Positions 8,101 to 15,071 of a DNA stretch of 41,396 bases are shown here, one piece after another (the first letter of the stretch is position 1; each line of letters opens with the position of its first letter). This stretch comes from Rhodocyclales bacterium (GTDB lineage: Bacteria; Pseudomonadota; Gammaproteobacteria; Burkholderiales; Rhodocyclaceae): the NCBI GenBank assembly GCA_016192435.1, contig JACPUD010000016.1:1-41396 (forward strand), read 5' to 3'. The notes beneath the pieces are model-generated. The model was given only the letters and a program-made list of their open reading frames with translations. It had not been told where the DNA came from and did not search any database. Made by a program: the position numbers and the translations under genes.

Positions 8101-10083
8101 ATCGACAGTCTCGACGAAAAGATCGGCGCGCTGGAGACCCTGCTGCTGGACAAGCAGAACTACAACTCGATGGCCTGCGGCGACGGCGCCTGCCTCGGCT
8201 GCGGCGAGAAGACCGCGATCCACTTGTTCACCTCGACCGTGACGGCGCTGATGCAGCCGCGCGTTGCGGCCTTCATCGAAAAGCTCGACGGGTTGATCGC
8301 GCGCCTGGAACAGCACATGCGCGTCAAGCTGGCCTCGGCGGTCGACCTGTCCGACACCGGCGCCGTGGTGCGCGCGGTCGACTCGACCGGCCGCCACGAT
8401 CTGACCCTGTCCAGCCTGGCGACCAAGCTCAACGCCGACAAGCCCTCGCAACTGCTCGACCCGGCCTGGGTCAAGAACACCGCGCAACTGCTGGAAAAGC
8501 TCAAGGACCTCAAGTGGCGCTACGTCGAAGGCCCGAGCAAGCGCGGCCGCGCCGAGATGGGCATCGTCAATTCGACGGGCTGCACCTCGGTCTGGGGTTC
8601 GACCTATCCCTTCCATCCCTACCCCTTCCCCTGGACCTCGCACCTGTTCCAGGATTCGCCCTCGGTGGCGATGGGTCTGTTCGAAGGCCACATGGCGAAG
8701 ATGGCCGAGGGCTTCAAGGCCGTGCGCATGGCCGAACAGGAACTGGCCGGCGACTACCTGCCGGATCGCGACGAGGATTTCTATCGCCGCTTCAACTGGA
8801 ACAAGTTCTCGGCAGACGAGTGGCTGCTCTGTCCGCCCGTGGTGGCGATCGGCGGCGACGGCGCGATGTATGACATCGGCTTCCAGAACCTGTCGCGCGC
8901 GCTGATGTCGGGCATGCCGATCAAGGTCCTGGTGGTCGATACCCAGGTGTATTCGAACACCGGCGGCCAGGCCTGCACCTCGGGCTTCATCAGCCAGGTC
9001 TCGGACATGGCGCCGTTCGGCAGCGCCTCGCGCGGCAAGCAGGAAACGCGCAAGGAAATCTCGCTGATCGGCATGGCGCACCGCACTTCCTACGTCATGT
9101 CGGGCACCATCGCGCACGTCAATCATCTGCTCGAATCCTATGTCGATGGCTTGAACAGCCGGCGTCCGGCGCTGTTCAACATCTATGCCGTGTGTCCGCC
9201 GGAACACGGCGTCGGCGACGACAAGAGCGTGGATCAGAGCAAGCTGGCGGTGGAAGGCCGCGCCTATCCGCTGTTCCGCTTCGATCCCGATGCCGGCACC
9301 ACCTTCAAGGAATGCGTCAGCCTGGACGGCAACCCTTCGCTCGATACCGACTGGCCGACCTACAGCCTCAAGTACGTGGACGAGGCCGGCGCCGAGCAGA
9401 CCATGACGCTGCCGATGACCTTCGCCGATTTCGCCGCGACCGAGGCGCGCTTCCTCAAGCAGTTCAAGAAGGCGCCGCCGGAAACCTGGAACGAAAACAT
9501 GCTGCCGGTGGCCGAGTTCATCCAGCTCGACAAGGATGAACGCGAAGGGCATTTCCCCTTCATCTGGGCGGTGGACAAGAAGAACCGCCTGACGCGCCTG
9601 CTGCTGACCGAGGATCTGGTGCGCTCGACCGAGGAAAGGCTGCACTTCTGGCGCCAGTTGCGCGGCATCGCCGGGCTCGACGCCGTGGCTTCGGATGCCG
9701 GCGAGGTGGCCGAGCGCGTGCGCAGCGAACTGCTGGCGAAGATCAGCGCCAGCCTCGGCCTGGGCGGCGTTGCCGATGTCGCGCCGGCAAGAGTTGGCGC
9801 TGGCGACACGGTGGCGGCAGCCAATGCCGGCGGCTTCGAGCCGGTATGGATCGAGACGCCCGAATGCACGGCCTGCGACGAGTGCACCACGCTGGCGCCG
9901 AAAGTATTCGCCTACAACGAGCAGAAGCTTGCCGTGGTGATCAATCCGAAGGGCGCCAAGTTCGCCGACATCGTCAAGGCCGCCGAGAAATGCACGGCCG
10001 CCTGCATCCATCCCGGCACGCCGTGGAACATGGCCGAGCCTGGTGTGGAAAAGCTCATGGCGCGCGCCGCGAAGTTCAACTGA
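5140..10083 (+). CDS. nifJ: pyruvate:ferredoxin (flavodoxin) oxidoreductase with C-terminal ferredoxin domain
   Basis: 1647 residues, against roughly 1170-1200 for usual NifJ. It converts pyruvate and CoA to acetyl-CoA and CO2 with reduction of ferredoxin, or the reverse. Domain order: PFOR domains I/II from about residue 34 (YPITPSTQMGE near 56); the gamma domain with MHSVGGWGAITTGKNLA; a 4Fe-4S motif CTACGNCYTECP at about 806; a helical insert of roughly 130 residues; a second motif CKGCALCVTVC at about 940; the thiamine-diphosphate domain with GDGACLGCGEK near 1014 and GDGAMYDIGFQN with YSNTGGQ near 1240-1275; and an added C-terminal domain starting CTACDEC near 1576, resembling a single-cluster ferredoxin. 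A copy of the short dispersed repeat lies in the linker before that domain. Its position between rnfB and rnfC suggests direct exchange of electrons with Rnf. Substrate specificity among 2-oxoacids is inferred. Confidence 0.93.
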   Translation: MPITLIKKIFSSTLLESGSAGVDAKSVKYPGLRDAVDGNTAVIHVEREASDAAGAYPITPSTQMGEYWAEEVAAGHLNISDRPLIFIEPESEHAAAGVTAGMAMTGLRAVNFSSGQGVAFMHESLYAAVGKRLPYVLNMGCRAITKVSLNVHAGHDDYHCIDDTGFIQVMAKNATAAADLNLIARKLAELSLTPAIIGQDGFLTTHLIESALLPERELVAEYLGKPDDLIDTPTPAQQMLFGPKRRRVPAIWDVDSPVVSGTVQNQDAYMQATAGQRPYFFDHIEALADGCMDQFAALTGRRYQRVAGFKVDDADYIILGMGSMIVQAEAVADYLRETRKLKVGVVDLTMFRPFPGDLLGHVLRGKKGVAVLERTDQPLAEDLPVIRELRAVLMKCVENGMAATQGQGGELPFPGYASYGAGELPRLYSGCYGLGSRDLQPEALIGTVENMLPDGAQRKFFYLSVDFARDPINPKDEVHQQDIADKYPRIRELGVRGSENPNLLPKGAITVRMHSVGGWGAITTGKNLAMTLFELLGWDIKANPKYGSEKKGQPTTYYLSAAPEPIRINCEYTYVDVVLSPDPAVFGHSNPLSGLKKGGFFIIQSNLGGETWASFPLWAQKFIVDNEIRVFYLDAFQIARDEAGAAELQLRMQGIAFQGAFFAASPTMANAGLTEDALFTAIEAQLQAKFGGKGARVVADNLRVVRRGYTELTEITEKEVGVTRKTFVKKDAGLPVMLQQMPASDGKIADIHRFWEQTGNFYLTGRGNDNLVDPFIGMSLVPAATGVYRDMTGIRFEHPKWIAENCTACGNCYTECPDSAIPGLVSSVSDVLATALNRIETSGTPTRFLRRAVRSVEKKLRALVDHHGGAVRPLFDIAIDEVIAEAPDADRAGLAAEFTQLQIQLGGFQFGTTKPYWGQMEKKAKGSGGLFSITVNPYTCKGCALCVTVCEDNALEMVTQTEESVDRLRRDWNTWLELPTTPKEYSRIDSLDEKIGALETLLLDKQNYNSMACGDGACLGCGEKTAIHLFTSTVTALMQPRVAAFIEKLDGLIARLEQHMRVKLASAVDLSDTGAVVRAVDSTGRHDLTLSSLATKLNADKPSQLLDPAWVKNTAQLLEKLKDLKWRYVEGPSKRGRAEMGIVNSTGCTSVWGSTYPFHPYPFPWTSHLFQDSPSVAMGLFEGHMAKMAEGFKAVRMAEQELAGDYLPDRDEDFYRRFNWNKFSADEWLLCPPVVAIGGDGAMYDIGFQNLSRALMSGMPIKVLVVDTQVYSNTGGQACTSGFISQVSDMAPFGSASRGKQETRKEISLIGMAHRTSYVMSGTIAHVNHLLESYVDGLNSRRPALFNIYAVCPPEHGVGDDKSVDQSKLAVEGRAYPLFRFDPDAGTTFKECVSLDGNPSLDTDWPTYSLKYVDEAGAEQTMTLPMTFADFAATEARFLKQFKKAPPETWNENMLPVAEFIQLDKDEREGHFPFIWAVDKKNRLTRLLLTEDLVRSTEERLHFWRQLRGIAGLDAVASDAGEVAERVRSELLAKISASLGLGGVADVAPARVGAGDTVAAANAGGFEPVWIETPECTACDECTTLAPKVFAYNEQKLAVVINPKGAKFADIVKAAEKCTAACIHPGTPWNMAEPGVEKLMARAAKFN
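9783..9811 (+). repeat. short dispersed repeat, copy 1 (inside nifJ)
   Basis: Core GCAAGAGTTGGCGCTGGC followed by GACACGG. It is read as A-R-V-G-A-G-D-T in the linker between the PFOR core and the C-terminal ferredoxin domain. The same bases recur at 13162-13189 in rnfG in the same reading frame. Confidence 0.75.
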
Positions 10084-10089
10084 TCCGTC

Positions 10090-11469
10090 ATGAAGCTGGT
10101 CTCCTATTTCCGCGGCGAGGCCTTCCAGCGCGGCGTGCATCCGCCGTCGTGCAAGCTGACGGCCGCCGGCAAGATTCGCCGTCTGCCGTTTCCGCCGAAG
10201 GTCACGGTGCCGCTGTCGCAGCATATCGGCAAGGTGCCGCGGCCCATCGTGCGCGTCGGCCAGGAGGTGCTGCGCGGCCAGCCGATCGCCAGGAGCGACG
10301 AGTGGCTGTCGGTGCCGCATCATGCGCCGCTGTCCGGCGTGGTCGAGTTCATCGGCCTGCGTCCGGGCATGCGTGGCGCCTGGGTCGAATCCATCGTCAT
10401 TCGCGCCCATCCCGGCGCGACGCAGGAAGATCTCTGGGGCCGGCCGCGCGATCTGTCGCAGGCCAGCGGCCAGGATATCCTGCAGGCGATCTGGGATACC
10501 GGCATGGTCGGCCTCGGCGGCGCCGCCTTTCCGACCCACGCCAAGCTCTCGGTGCCGAAGCAGGCCAAGGTGCATACCCTGGTGGTGAATGGCTGTGAGT
10601 GCGAGCCCTACCTGACCTGCGATCACCGCGTCATGGTCGAGCATGCGCAGGACCTGATCCACGGCATCCGCTATGCCATGCGCGCCACCGGCGCGGTGCG
10701 CGCCATCATCGGCGTCGAGGACAACAAGCCCGACGCCGTCGCGGTGCTGCGCCAGGCCATCGCCTGGGCCGGCGCCGGCGGCGCGTTTCCCGAGGGCACG
10801 ATCCATGTCGAGGCGGTGCCGACCAAGTACCCGCAGGGTGCCGAGCGCATGCTGATCATGGCCTTGTTCGGCACCGAGATGCCGGCTGGCGGCCTGCCCA
10901 TCGCGCTCGGCATGGTGGTCAGCAACGTCGGCACGCTGGCTGCGCTGGGGGCTTTGCTGCCGGCCGGGCGCGGCCTCACCGAGCGCGTGGTGACCATCAC
11001 CGGCCCCGGCGTGGCGCGGCCGGGCGACTATCGCGTGATCCTCGGCACGCCGCTCAAGTTCGTGCTCGACTACGCCGGCGTGCCGGCGGTCGATGCGCTC
11101 GACGCGCGCCAGGTAATCCTCGGCGGGCCGATGATGGGCCAGGCCATCGGCTCGCTCGACGTACCGATCACCAAGGGCGTTTCCGGCGTGCTGGTGTTCC
11201 GCCACGAGGACATGGTCGAGCGCGAAGCGCGCCAGACCTATCCCTGCATCAAGTGCGGCGAGTGCGTCGAGTCCTGCCCGATGGGCCTCAATCCCTCGAC
11301 CCTGGGCATGCTCGCTGCCAAGCGCGAATACGACCAGATGGGCGAGCGTTATTTCCTCGGCGACTGCTTCGAGTGCGGCTGCTGCACCTATGTCTGCCCG
11401 TCCAACATTCCGCTGGTGCAGCAGTTCCGCGTCGCCAAGCAGATCCTGCGCGAGAAGGCCGCAGCATGA
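10090..11469 (+). CDS. rnfC: Rnf electron-transport complex subunit C (RnfC)
   Basis: 459 residues. RnfC is the peripheral FMN- and NADH-binding subunit, homologous to NqrA and the 51-kDa subunit of complex I. Visible features: N-terminal domain with GGVHPP-like RGVHPPSCK, the nucleotide-binding region with GLGGAAFPTHAKL and NGCECEPYLTCDHR near residues 140-178, and two 4Fe-4S motifs, CIKCGECVESCP near 386 and CFECGCCTYVCPSNIP near 426. It starts six bases after the nifJ stop. The C-terminus is short, without the long alanine/lysine-rich tail of enterobacterial RsxC. Confidence 0.95.
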   Translation: MKLVSYFRGEAFQRGVHPPSCKLTAAGKIRRLPFPPKVTVPLSQHIGKVPRPIVRVGQEVLRGQPIARSDEWLSVPHHAPLSGVVEFIGLRPGMRGAWVESIVIRAHPGATQEDLWGRPRDLSQASGQDILQAIWDTGMVGLGGAAFPTHAKLSVPKQAKVHTLVVNGCECEPYLTCDHRVMVEHAQDLIHGIRYAMRATGAVRAIIGVEDNKPDAVAVLRQAIAWAGAGGAFPEGTIHVEAVPTKYPQGAERMLIMALFGTEMPAGGLPIALGMVVSNVGTLAALGALLPAGRGLTERVVTITGPGVARPGDYRVILGTPLKFVLDYAGVPAVDALDARQVILGGPMMGQAIGSLDVPITKGVSGVLVFRHEDMVEREARQTYPCIKCGECVESCPMGLNPSTLGMLAAKREYDQMGERYFLGDCFECGCCTYVCPSNIPLVQQFRVAKQILREKAAA

Positions 11470-11488
11470 AATTGCAAAAGGCATTTGG

Positions 11489-11607
11489 TCCGCAGATTTC
11501 GCAGATTTTCGCAGATGAAAAAAGGCTCCGGGTCCGTTACGTGCCCGCCGAGCCTTTGGCGCCGGCCGTTGGTTTGTCAAATCTGCGCAATCTGCGAAAT
11601 CTGCGGA
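11489..11607 (+). repeat. large inverted-repeat element between rnfC and rnfD
   Basis: Left arm 11489-11516 and right arm 11581-11607 are near-perfect reverse complements built from repeats of the GCAGATT type (for example TCCGCAGATTTCGCAGATT). Inside is a second perfect stem, AAAGGCTC (11521-11528) with GAGCCTTT (11550-11557). The element fills the gap of about 157 bases in an otherwise tight operon. No gene is seen in it. Confidence 0.8.
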
Positions 11608-11626
11608 CTGATTCGAGGTGCTTCGC

Positions 11627-12772
11627 ATGAATCCAGCGCCCATCGAAATCCGCTCCGCACCGCACGTGCAGGGGCCGAAGAGCGTCGAGACCATCATGCG
11701 GCATGTGGTGTATTCGCTGCTGCCGATCTGCGCCTTCTATGTCTTCCAGTACGGCATCTCGGCGCTGGCTTCGATCCTCGTCGTCACCGCCGCCTGTCTG
11801 CTTGCCGAGCGCTACTTCGTGCGCACCGGCACCCAGGCCGGACGCCTCTCGGACTACTCGGCCGTCATCACCGGGCTGCTGCTGGCGCTGACCCTGCCGC
11901 CGGGCTTCCCGCTGTGGATGGGGGCCGTCGCCGGTCTGGTCGCGATCGCGCTGGGCAAGGCGCTGTTTGGCGGCATCGGCTTCAACGTCTTCAACCCGGC
12001 GCTGGTTGGCCGCGCCTTCGTCCAGGCGGCGTTCCCCACCGCCATCGCGACCTATACGCCGTCCTTTCTGGCCGGACGCTTCACCGAGTTCATTCCCTCG
12101 TCGCTGGCCTGGCCGCTGATGATTCCGGCCGACGCGGCGACCTGGCTCAAGGCGAAGAATCTCGATGCCCTGGCCGGCGCCACGCCACTGGCGAAATGGA
12201 AGTTCGACGGCGTGCTGGCCAATGCCGGCGACCTGCTGACTTCGCTCTCCGGCAACATGGCGGTGGGTCCGGCGCCGCTGCTGATCCTGGTCTGCGGCGC
12301 CTATCTGGCGCTGCGCCGCTTCATGGACTGGCGCATCCCGCTGGCGATCATCGGCAGCGCCGCGCTGACCGCCTGGCTGCTGTTCGCCTTCGACCCGGTG
12401 CGCTACCCGAATCCCTTTTTCATGCTGTTCTCCGGCGGCCTGATCCTCGGCGCCGTGTATATGGCGACCGACATGGCGACCTCGCCGGTGACGCCCAAGG
12501 GCATGTGGGTCTATGGCGCGCTGATCGGCTTGCTTACCGTGGTGATCCGCTACTACAGCGGCCTGCCGGAAGGCGTCATGTACGCGATCCTGATCGCCAA
12601 TGCCGCTTCGCCGCTGATCGAGAGGATCACCCAGCCGGTGCCCTTCGGCCGCGGCGTGCTCAACCGCCACAAGCGCGCCACCTATCCGCTGAACCCCGGC
12701 TACATTTCGCGCGAGGAAGCCGGCGCGGTGACGCCGAAGAAGCGCTTCCTGCCCAAGAAGCCGAAAAAATGA
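11627..12772 (+). CDS. rnfD: Rnf electron-transport complex subunit D (RnfD)
   Basis: 381 residues, a polytopic membrane protein homologous to NqrB. ATG 11627 has GAGGTG six bases upstream. The motif AGATPLA places Thr186 where RnfD/NqrB proteins carry a phosphodiester-linked FMN. Other family marks are GGIGFNVFNPALVGRAF near 110 and the late MATDMATSPVTPKG stretch. It forms part of the ion-conducting membrane core. Its stop overlaps the rnfG start (ATGA), so the two are translationally coupled. Confidence 0.95.
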   Translation: MNPAPIEIRSAPHVQGPKSVETIMRHVVYSLLPICAFYVFQYGISALASILVVTAACLLAERYFVRTGTQAGRLSDYSAVITGLLLALTLPPGFPLWMGAVAGLVAIALGKALFGGIGFNVFNPALVGRAFVQAAFPTAIATYTPSFLAGRFTEFIPSSLAWPLMIPADAATWLKAKNLDALAGATPLAKWKFDGVLANAGDLLTSLSGNMAVGPAPLLILVCGAYLALRRFMDWRIPLAIIGSAALTAWLLFAFDPVRYPNPFFMLFSGGLILGAVYMATDMATSPVTPKGMWVYGALIGLLTVVIRYYSGLPEGVMYAILIANAASPLIERITQPVPFGRGVLNRHKRATYPLNPGYISREEAGAVTPKKRFLPKKPKK

Positions 12773-13626
12773 CCAAGAACGACAATCCCCCCGGCCCCCT
12801 TTCCACGAAAGGGGGTGACAACGGTTCAGCCGCTGGCGCGGCTTCCGGGTTCGTAGCTGGCCCCGCCTTGGGGCGGCCCGGCGGCGGGGCCGCGTCGGCG
12901 AAGGCCGAGGACGGTGCGCGTGTGATACCCATCGCGGTCGTCCAGCCTGCGGTCGTCTCGCCGACGTCGCCCACCGCCGCGATGATCCGCACCCTGGGCC
13001 TGGTCTCCGCCATCTGCGGCCTGATCATCGTCGGCGCCTACCAGGGCACCTATGACGCGGTCGCCGCCAACAAGCGCATCGCTACCGAGCGCGCCGTGTT
13101 CAAGGTGATACCGGCGGCGCAGTCGATTGCCGAATACGTCGCGCTGCCGGGTGGCGGCATTGCGCCAAGAGTTGGCGCTGGCGACACGGCGCCCGGCGGC
13201 GTGAAATTCTTCGCCGCCTACGACGCCGGCGGCAAGCTCGCCGGCATCGCCGCCGAAGGCGGCGCCAAGGGCTACGCCGACACCGTGCGCATCATGTTCG
13301 GCTACTCGCCGGACTGCCAGTGCGTGGTCGGCATCGGCGTGGTCGCCATGCGCGAGACGCCGGGCATCGGCGACAAGATCATCACCGACAAGAACTTCCT
13401 CGCCAACTTCAACGCGCTCGACGTCAAGCTCAAGGCCGACCTCTCGGCGCTGGCCAACGAGGTCAAGGCGGTCAAGCACGGCGCCAAGATCAATCCGTGG
13501 CAGATCGACGCGATTGCCGGCGCCACGATCACCTCGCGCGCGGTGGGCAAGGCGATCAACGATTCGGCGCAGGTCTTGCTGCCGCGCCTGGTTCCCAATC
13601 TCGACAAGCTCAGGAGCAAATCATGA
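12769..13626 (+). CDS. rnfG: Rnf electron-transport complex subunit G (RnfG), with unusual N-terminal extension
   Basis: 285 residues. RnfG is a single-span subunit with a periplasmic FMN domain; AGATITS near residues 251-256 is the flavin site, with Thr255 the expected covalent attachment residue. The membrane helix is at about 66-86. The first 65 or so residues are a low-complexity Gly/Ala/Pro extension not normal for the family, encoded by repeat-like DNA with a perfect hairpin at 12795-12815. A further insertion reading A-P-R-V-G-A-G-D-T (13162-13189) is a copy of the short dispersed repeat. The frame stays open through both. A shorter protein starting at Met76 or another internal codon is possible, but the ATGA overlap with rnfD supports 12769. 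Confidence 0.9.
   Translation: MTKNDNPPGPLSTKGGDNGSAAGAASGFVAGPALGRPGGGAASAKAEDGARVIPIAVVQPAVVSPTSPTAAMIRTLGLVSAICGLIIVGAYQGTYDAVAANKRIATERAVFKVIPAAQSIAEYVALPGGGIAPRVGAGDTAPGGVKFFAAYDAGGKLAGIAAEGGAKGYADTVRIMFGYSPDCQCVVGIGVVAMRETPGIGDKIITDKNFLANFNALDVKLKADLSALANEVKAVKHGAKINPWQIDAIAGATITSRAVGKAINDSAQVLLPRLVPNLDKLRSKS
12795..12815 (+). repeat. perfect 9-bp hairpin inside the start of rnfG
   Basis: CCCCCTTTC, loop CAC, GAAAGGGGG, beginning 27 bases after the rnfG ATG. It is followed by further GC-rich palindromic sequence (GGCCCCGCC/GGGGCGGCC near 12860-12885) of the kind usually seen between genes in betaproteobacteria. Confidence 0.75.
13162..13189 (+). repeat. short dispersed repeat, copy 2 (inside rnfG)
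   Basis: GCGCCAAGAGTTGGCGCTGG followed by CGACACGG. It is in the same orientation and reading frame as copy 1 in nifJ, and adds a P-R-V-G-A-G-D-T stretch to the periplasmic domain of RnfG. Confidence 0.75.
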
Positions 13627-14273
13627 ATTCGTCCACCGCAGTGACCTGGGATGAATTCATGGAAGGCGTCTGGCGCCAGAACCCGGTGTTCGTCATGGTG
13701 CTGGGCATGTGCCCGACCTTGGCGGTCACGGTCTCGGTGGTGAATGCGCTGTCGATGGGGGTGTCTACGATGCTGGTGCTGATCGCCTCCTGCGGCCTCG
13801 TGTCGATGATGCGCAATATCACGCCGAAGGAAGTGCGCATCGCCGTCTACATCGTGATCATAGCCACCTTCGTCACGGTGGTCGATTATGCGATCCAGGC
13901 CATCAGCCTGACGCTTTACGACGCGCTCGGCGCCTTCATCCAGTTGATCGTGGTGAACTGCATCATCCTCGGCCGCGCCGAGGCGCATGCCGCGAAGAAT
14001 CCTCCGCTGCCGGCCATGATCAATGCCGCGGGCATGGGTGTCGGCTTCACCATCGGTCTTCTGGCGCTGGGCACGGTGCGCGAGATCCTCGGTGCCGGCA
14101 CGCTGTTCGGCGCGGCGCTGTTCGGCGCCCAGTTCCAGCCCTGGGTGATCATGGTGCTGCCGCCCGGCGGCTTCTTCGTGCTCGGCGCCTGGCTGCTGCT
14201 GTTCTCGTGGATCGCGCGGCGCAAGCTGCGCAAGCAGCGCGGTGCGCCGCTGGAGGCAACCCAGAATGCATGA
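13623..14273 (+). CDS. rnfE: Rnf electron-transport complex subunit E (RnfE)
   Basis: 216 residues, a polytopic membrane subunit paralogous to RnfA and homologous to NqrD. It keeps one conserved cysteine in each symmetry half, Cys30 in VLGMCPTLAVT and Cys113 in VVNCIILGRAEA; together with the RnfA pair these are known to hold an intramembrane 2Fe-2S cluster. ATG 13623 overlaps the rnfG stop and has AGGAG seven bases upstream. The C-terminus ends in a short basic tail. Confidence 0.95.
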   Translation: MNSSTAVTWDEFMEGVWRQNPVFVMVLGMCPTLAVTVSVVNALSMGVSTMLVLIASCGLVSMMRNITPKEVRIAVYIVIIATFVTVVDYAIQAISLTLYDALGAFIQLIVVNCIILGRAEAHAAKNPPLPAMINAAGMGVGFTIGLLALGTVREILGAGTLFGAALFGAQFQPWVIMVLPPGGFFVLGAWLLLFSWIARRKLRKQRGAPLEATQNA

Positions 14274-14844
14274 ATCCGCCTTCCAGATTTTCATCAATGC
14301 GTTGCTCGCCAACAATTTCGTGCTGGCGATGTTCCTCGGCCTGTGTCCTTTCCTCGGCGTTTCGGGCAAGCTCGACACGGCCTTTCCGATGGGTGTGGCG
14401 ACCACTTTCGTGATGCTGGTGGCTTCGCTTTGCGCCTACGGCCTGAACCTGCTGCTGTCGGCCTTCCACCTCGAATTCCTGCGCCTGATTTCCTACATCG
14501 TGATCATCGCTTCGGCGGTGCAGCTGGTCGAAATGGTGCTGAAAAAGTACAGCCCGAAGCTGTTTCGCGCGCTGGGCATCTACCTGCCGCTGATCACCAC
14601 CAACTGCGCCGTGCTCGGCGTCGCGCTGTTCCAGACCGCGCGCGAATACGACTTCGCCCAGTCCGTCACCTTCAGCGTCGGCGGCGGCGCCGGCTTCACC
14701 CTGGCGCTGGTGCTGATGGCCAGCGTGCGTGAGCGCCTGACGCTGTCCAACGTGCCCGACCTGGCGCAGGGCACGGCCCTGTCCTTGATACTGGCGGGCA
14801 TTCTGTCGCTGTCCTTCATGGGCTTTGCCGGACTGGGCGGCTGA
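14266..14844 (+). CDS. rnfA: Rnf electron-transport complex subunit A (RnfA)
   Basis: 192 residues, the usual size. It has six predicted helices, with the paired cysteines Cys27 (LGLCPFLGVS) and Cys114 (TTNCAVLG), the RnfA half of the intramembrane 2Fe-2S site shared with RnfE. The start overlaps the end of rnfE by eight bases and has TGGAGG upstream. Gene order here (B-PFOR-C-D-G-E-A) differs from the common A-B-C-D-G-E arrangement. Confidence 0.95.
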   Translation: MHESAFQIFINALLANNFVLAMFLGLCPFLGVSGKLDTAFPMGVATTFVMLVASLCAYGLNLLLSAFHLEFLRLISYIVIIASAVQLVEMVLKKYSPKLFRALGIYLPLITTNCAVLGVALFQTAREYDFAQSVTFSVGGGAGFTLALVLMASVRERLTLSNVPDLAQGTALSLILAGILSLSFMGFAGLGG

Positions 14845-15047
14845 TGGGCACTTACCTGCTCACTGTCGGCCTGATCTTCGCCATCATGCTCGGCGGCATC
14901 GCCGTCGAGCGCCTCTACCGCCGCTTCGCCGCGAAGAACCCGCAGCTCGGCCCCTTCCGCGACAGCAGCAAGTGCGGCTGCTGCGCGGCCGGCAGCGGCT
15001 GCAGCGACGGGTCCTGTGCGGAACCGGAGGCGCCGCCTCGTCACTGA
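14844..15047 (+). CDS. small Cys-rich membrane protein, NqrM-like
   Basis: 67 residues. One N-terminal membrane helix (about 4-22) is followed by a basic stretch and a cysteine-rich tail (Cys44, 46, 47, 53 and 58). This layout matches NqrM/DUF539 proteins, which are needed to insert iron into the NqrD/NqrE site, the counterpart of RnfA/RnfE. The start overlaps the rnfA stop by one base (TGATG), which ties it to the operon. The similarity is in layout and context and I cannot confirm family membership; a small FeoB-associated Cys-rich protein is the main alternative. Confidence 0.6.
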   Translation: MGTYLLTVGLIFAIMLGGIAVERLYRRFAAKNPQLGPFRDSSKCGCCAAGSGCSDGSCAEPEAPPRH

Positions 15048-15071
15048 TCTGTCATTTCCGGAGCCAATGCC

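Noticed and set aside
5110-11697. A minus-strand open frame of 2195 codons opposite nifJ and rnfC
   Set aside because: It is a by-product of strong G/C third-position bias on the coding strand. The translation is low-complexity (rich in H, R, G, A, Q) and the opposite strand holds unmistakable PFOR and RnfC.
12769-12840. Frameshift or disruption of rnfG by the hairpin repeat
   Set aside because: The frame is open from the ATG overlapping the rnfD stop through the conserved flavin motif, so the gene appears intact despite the inserted sequence.
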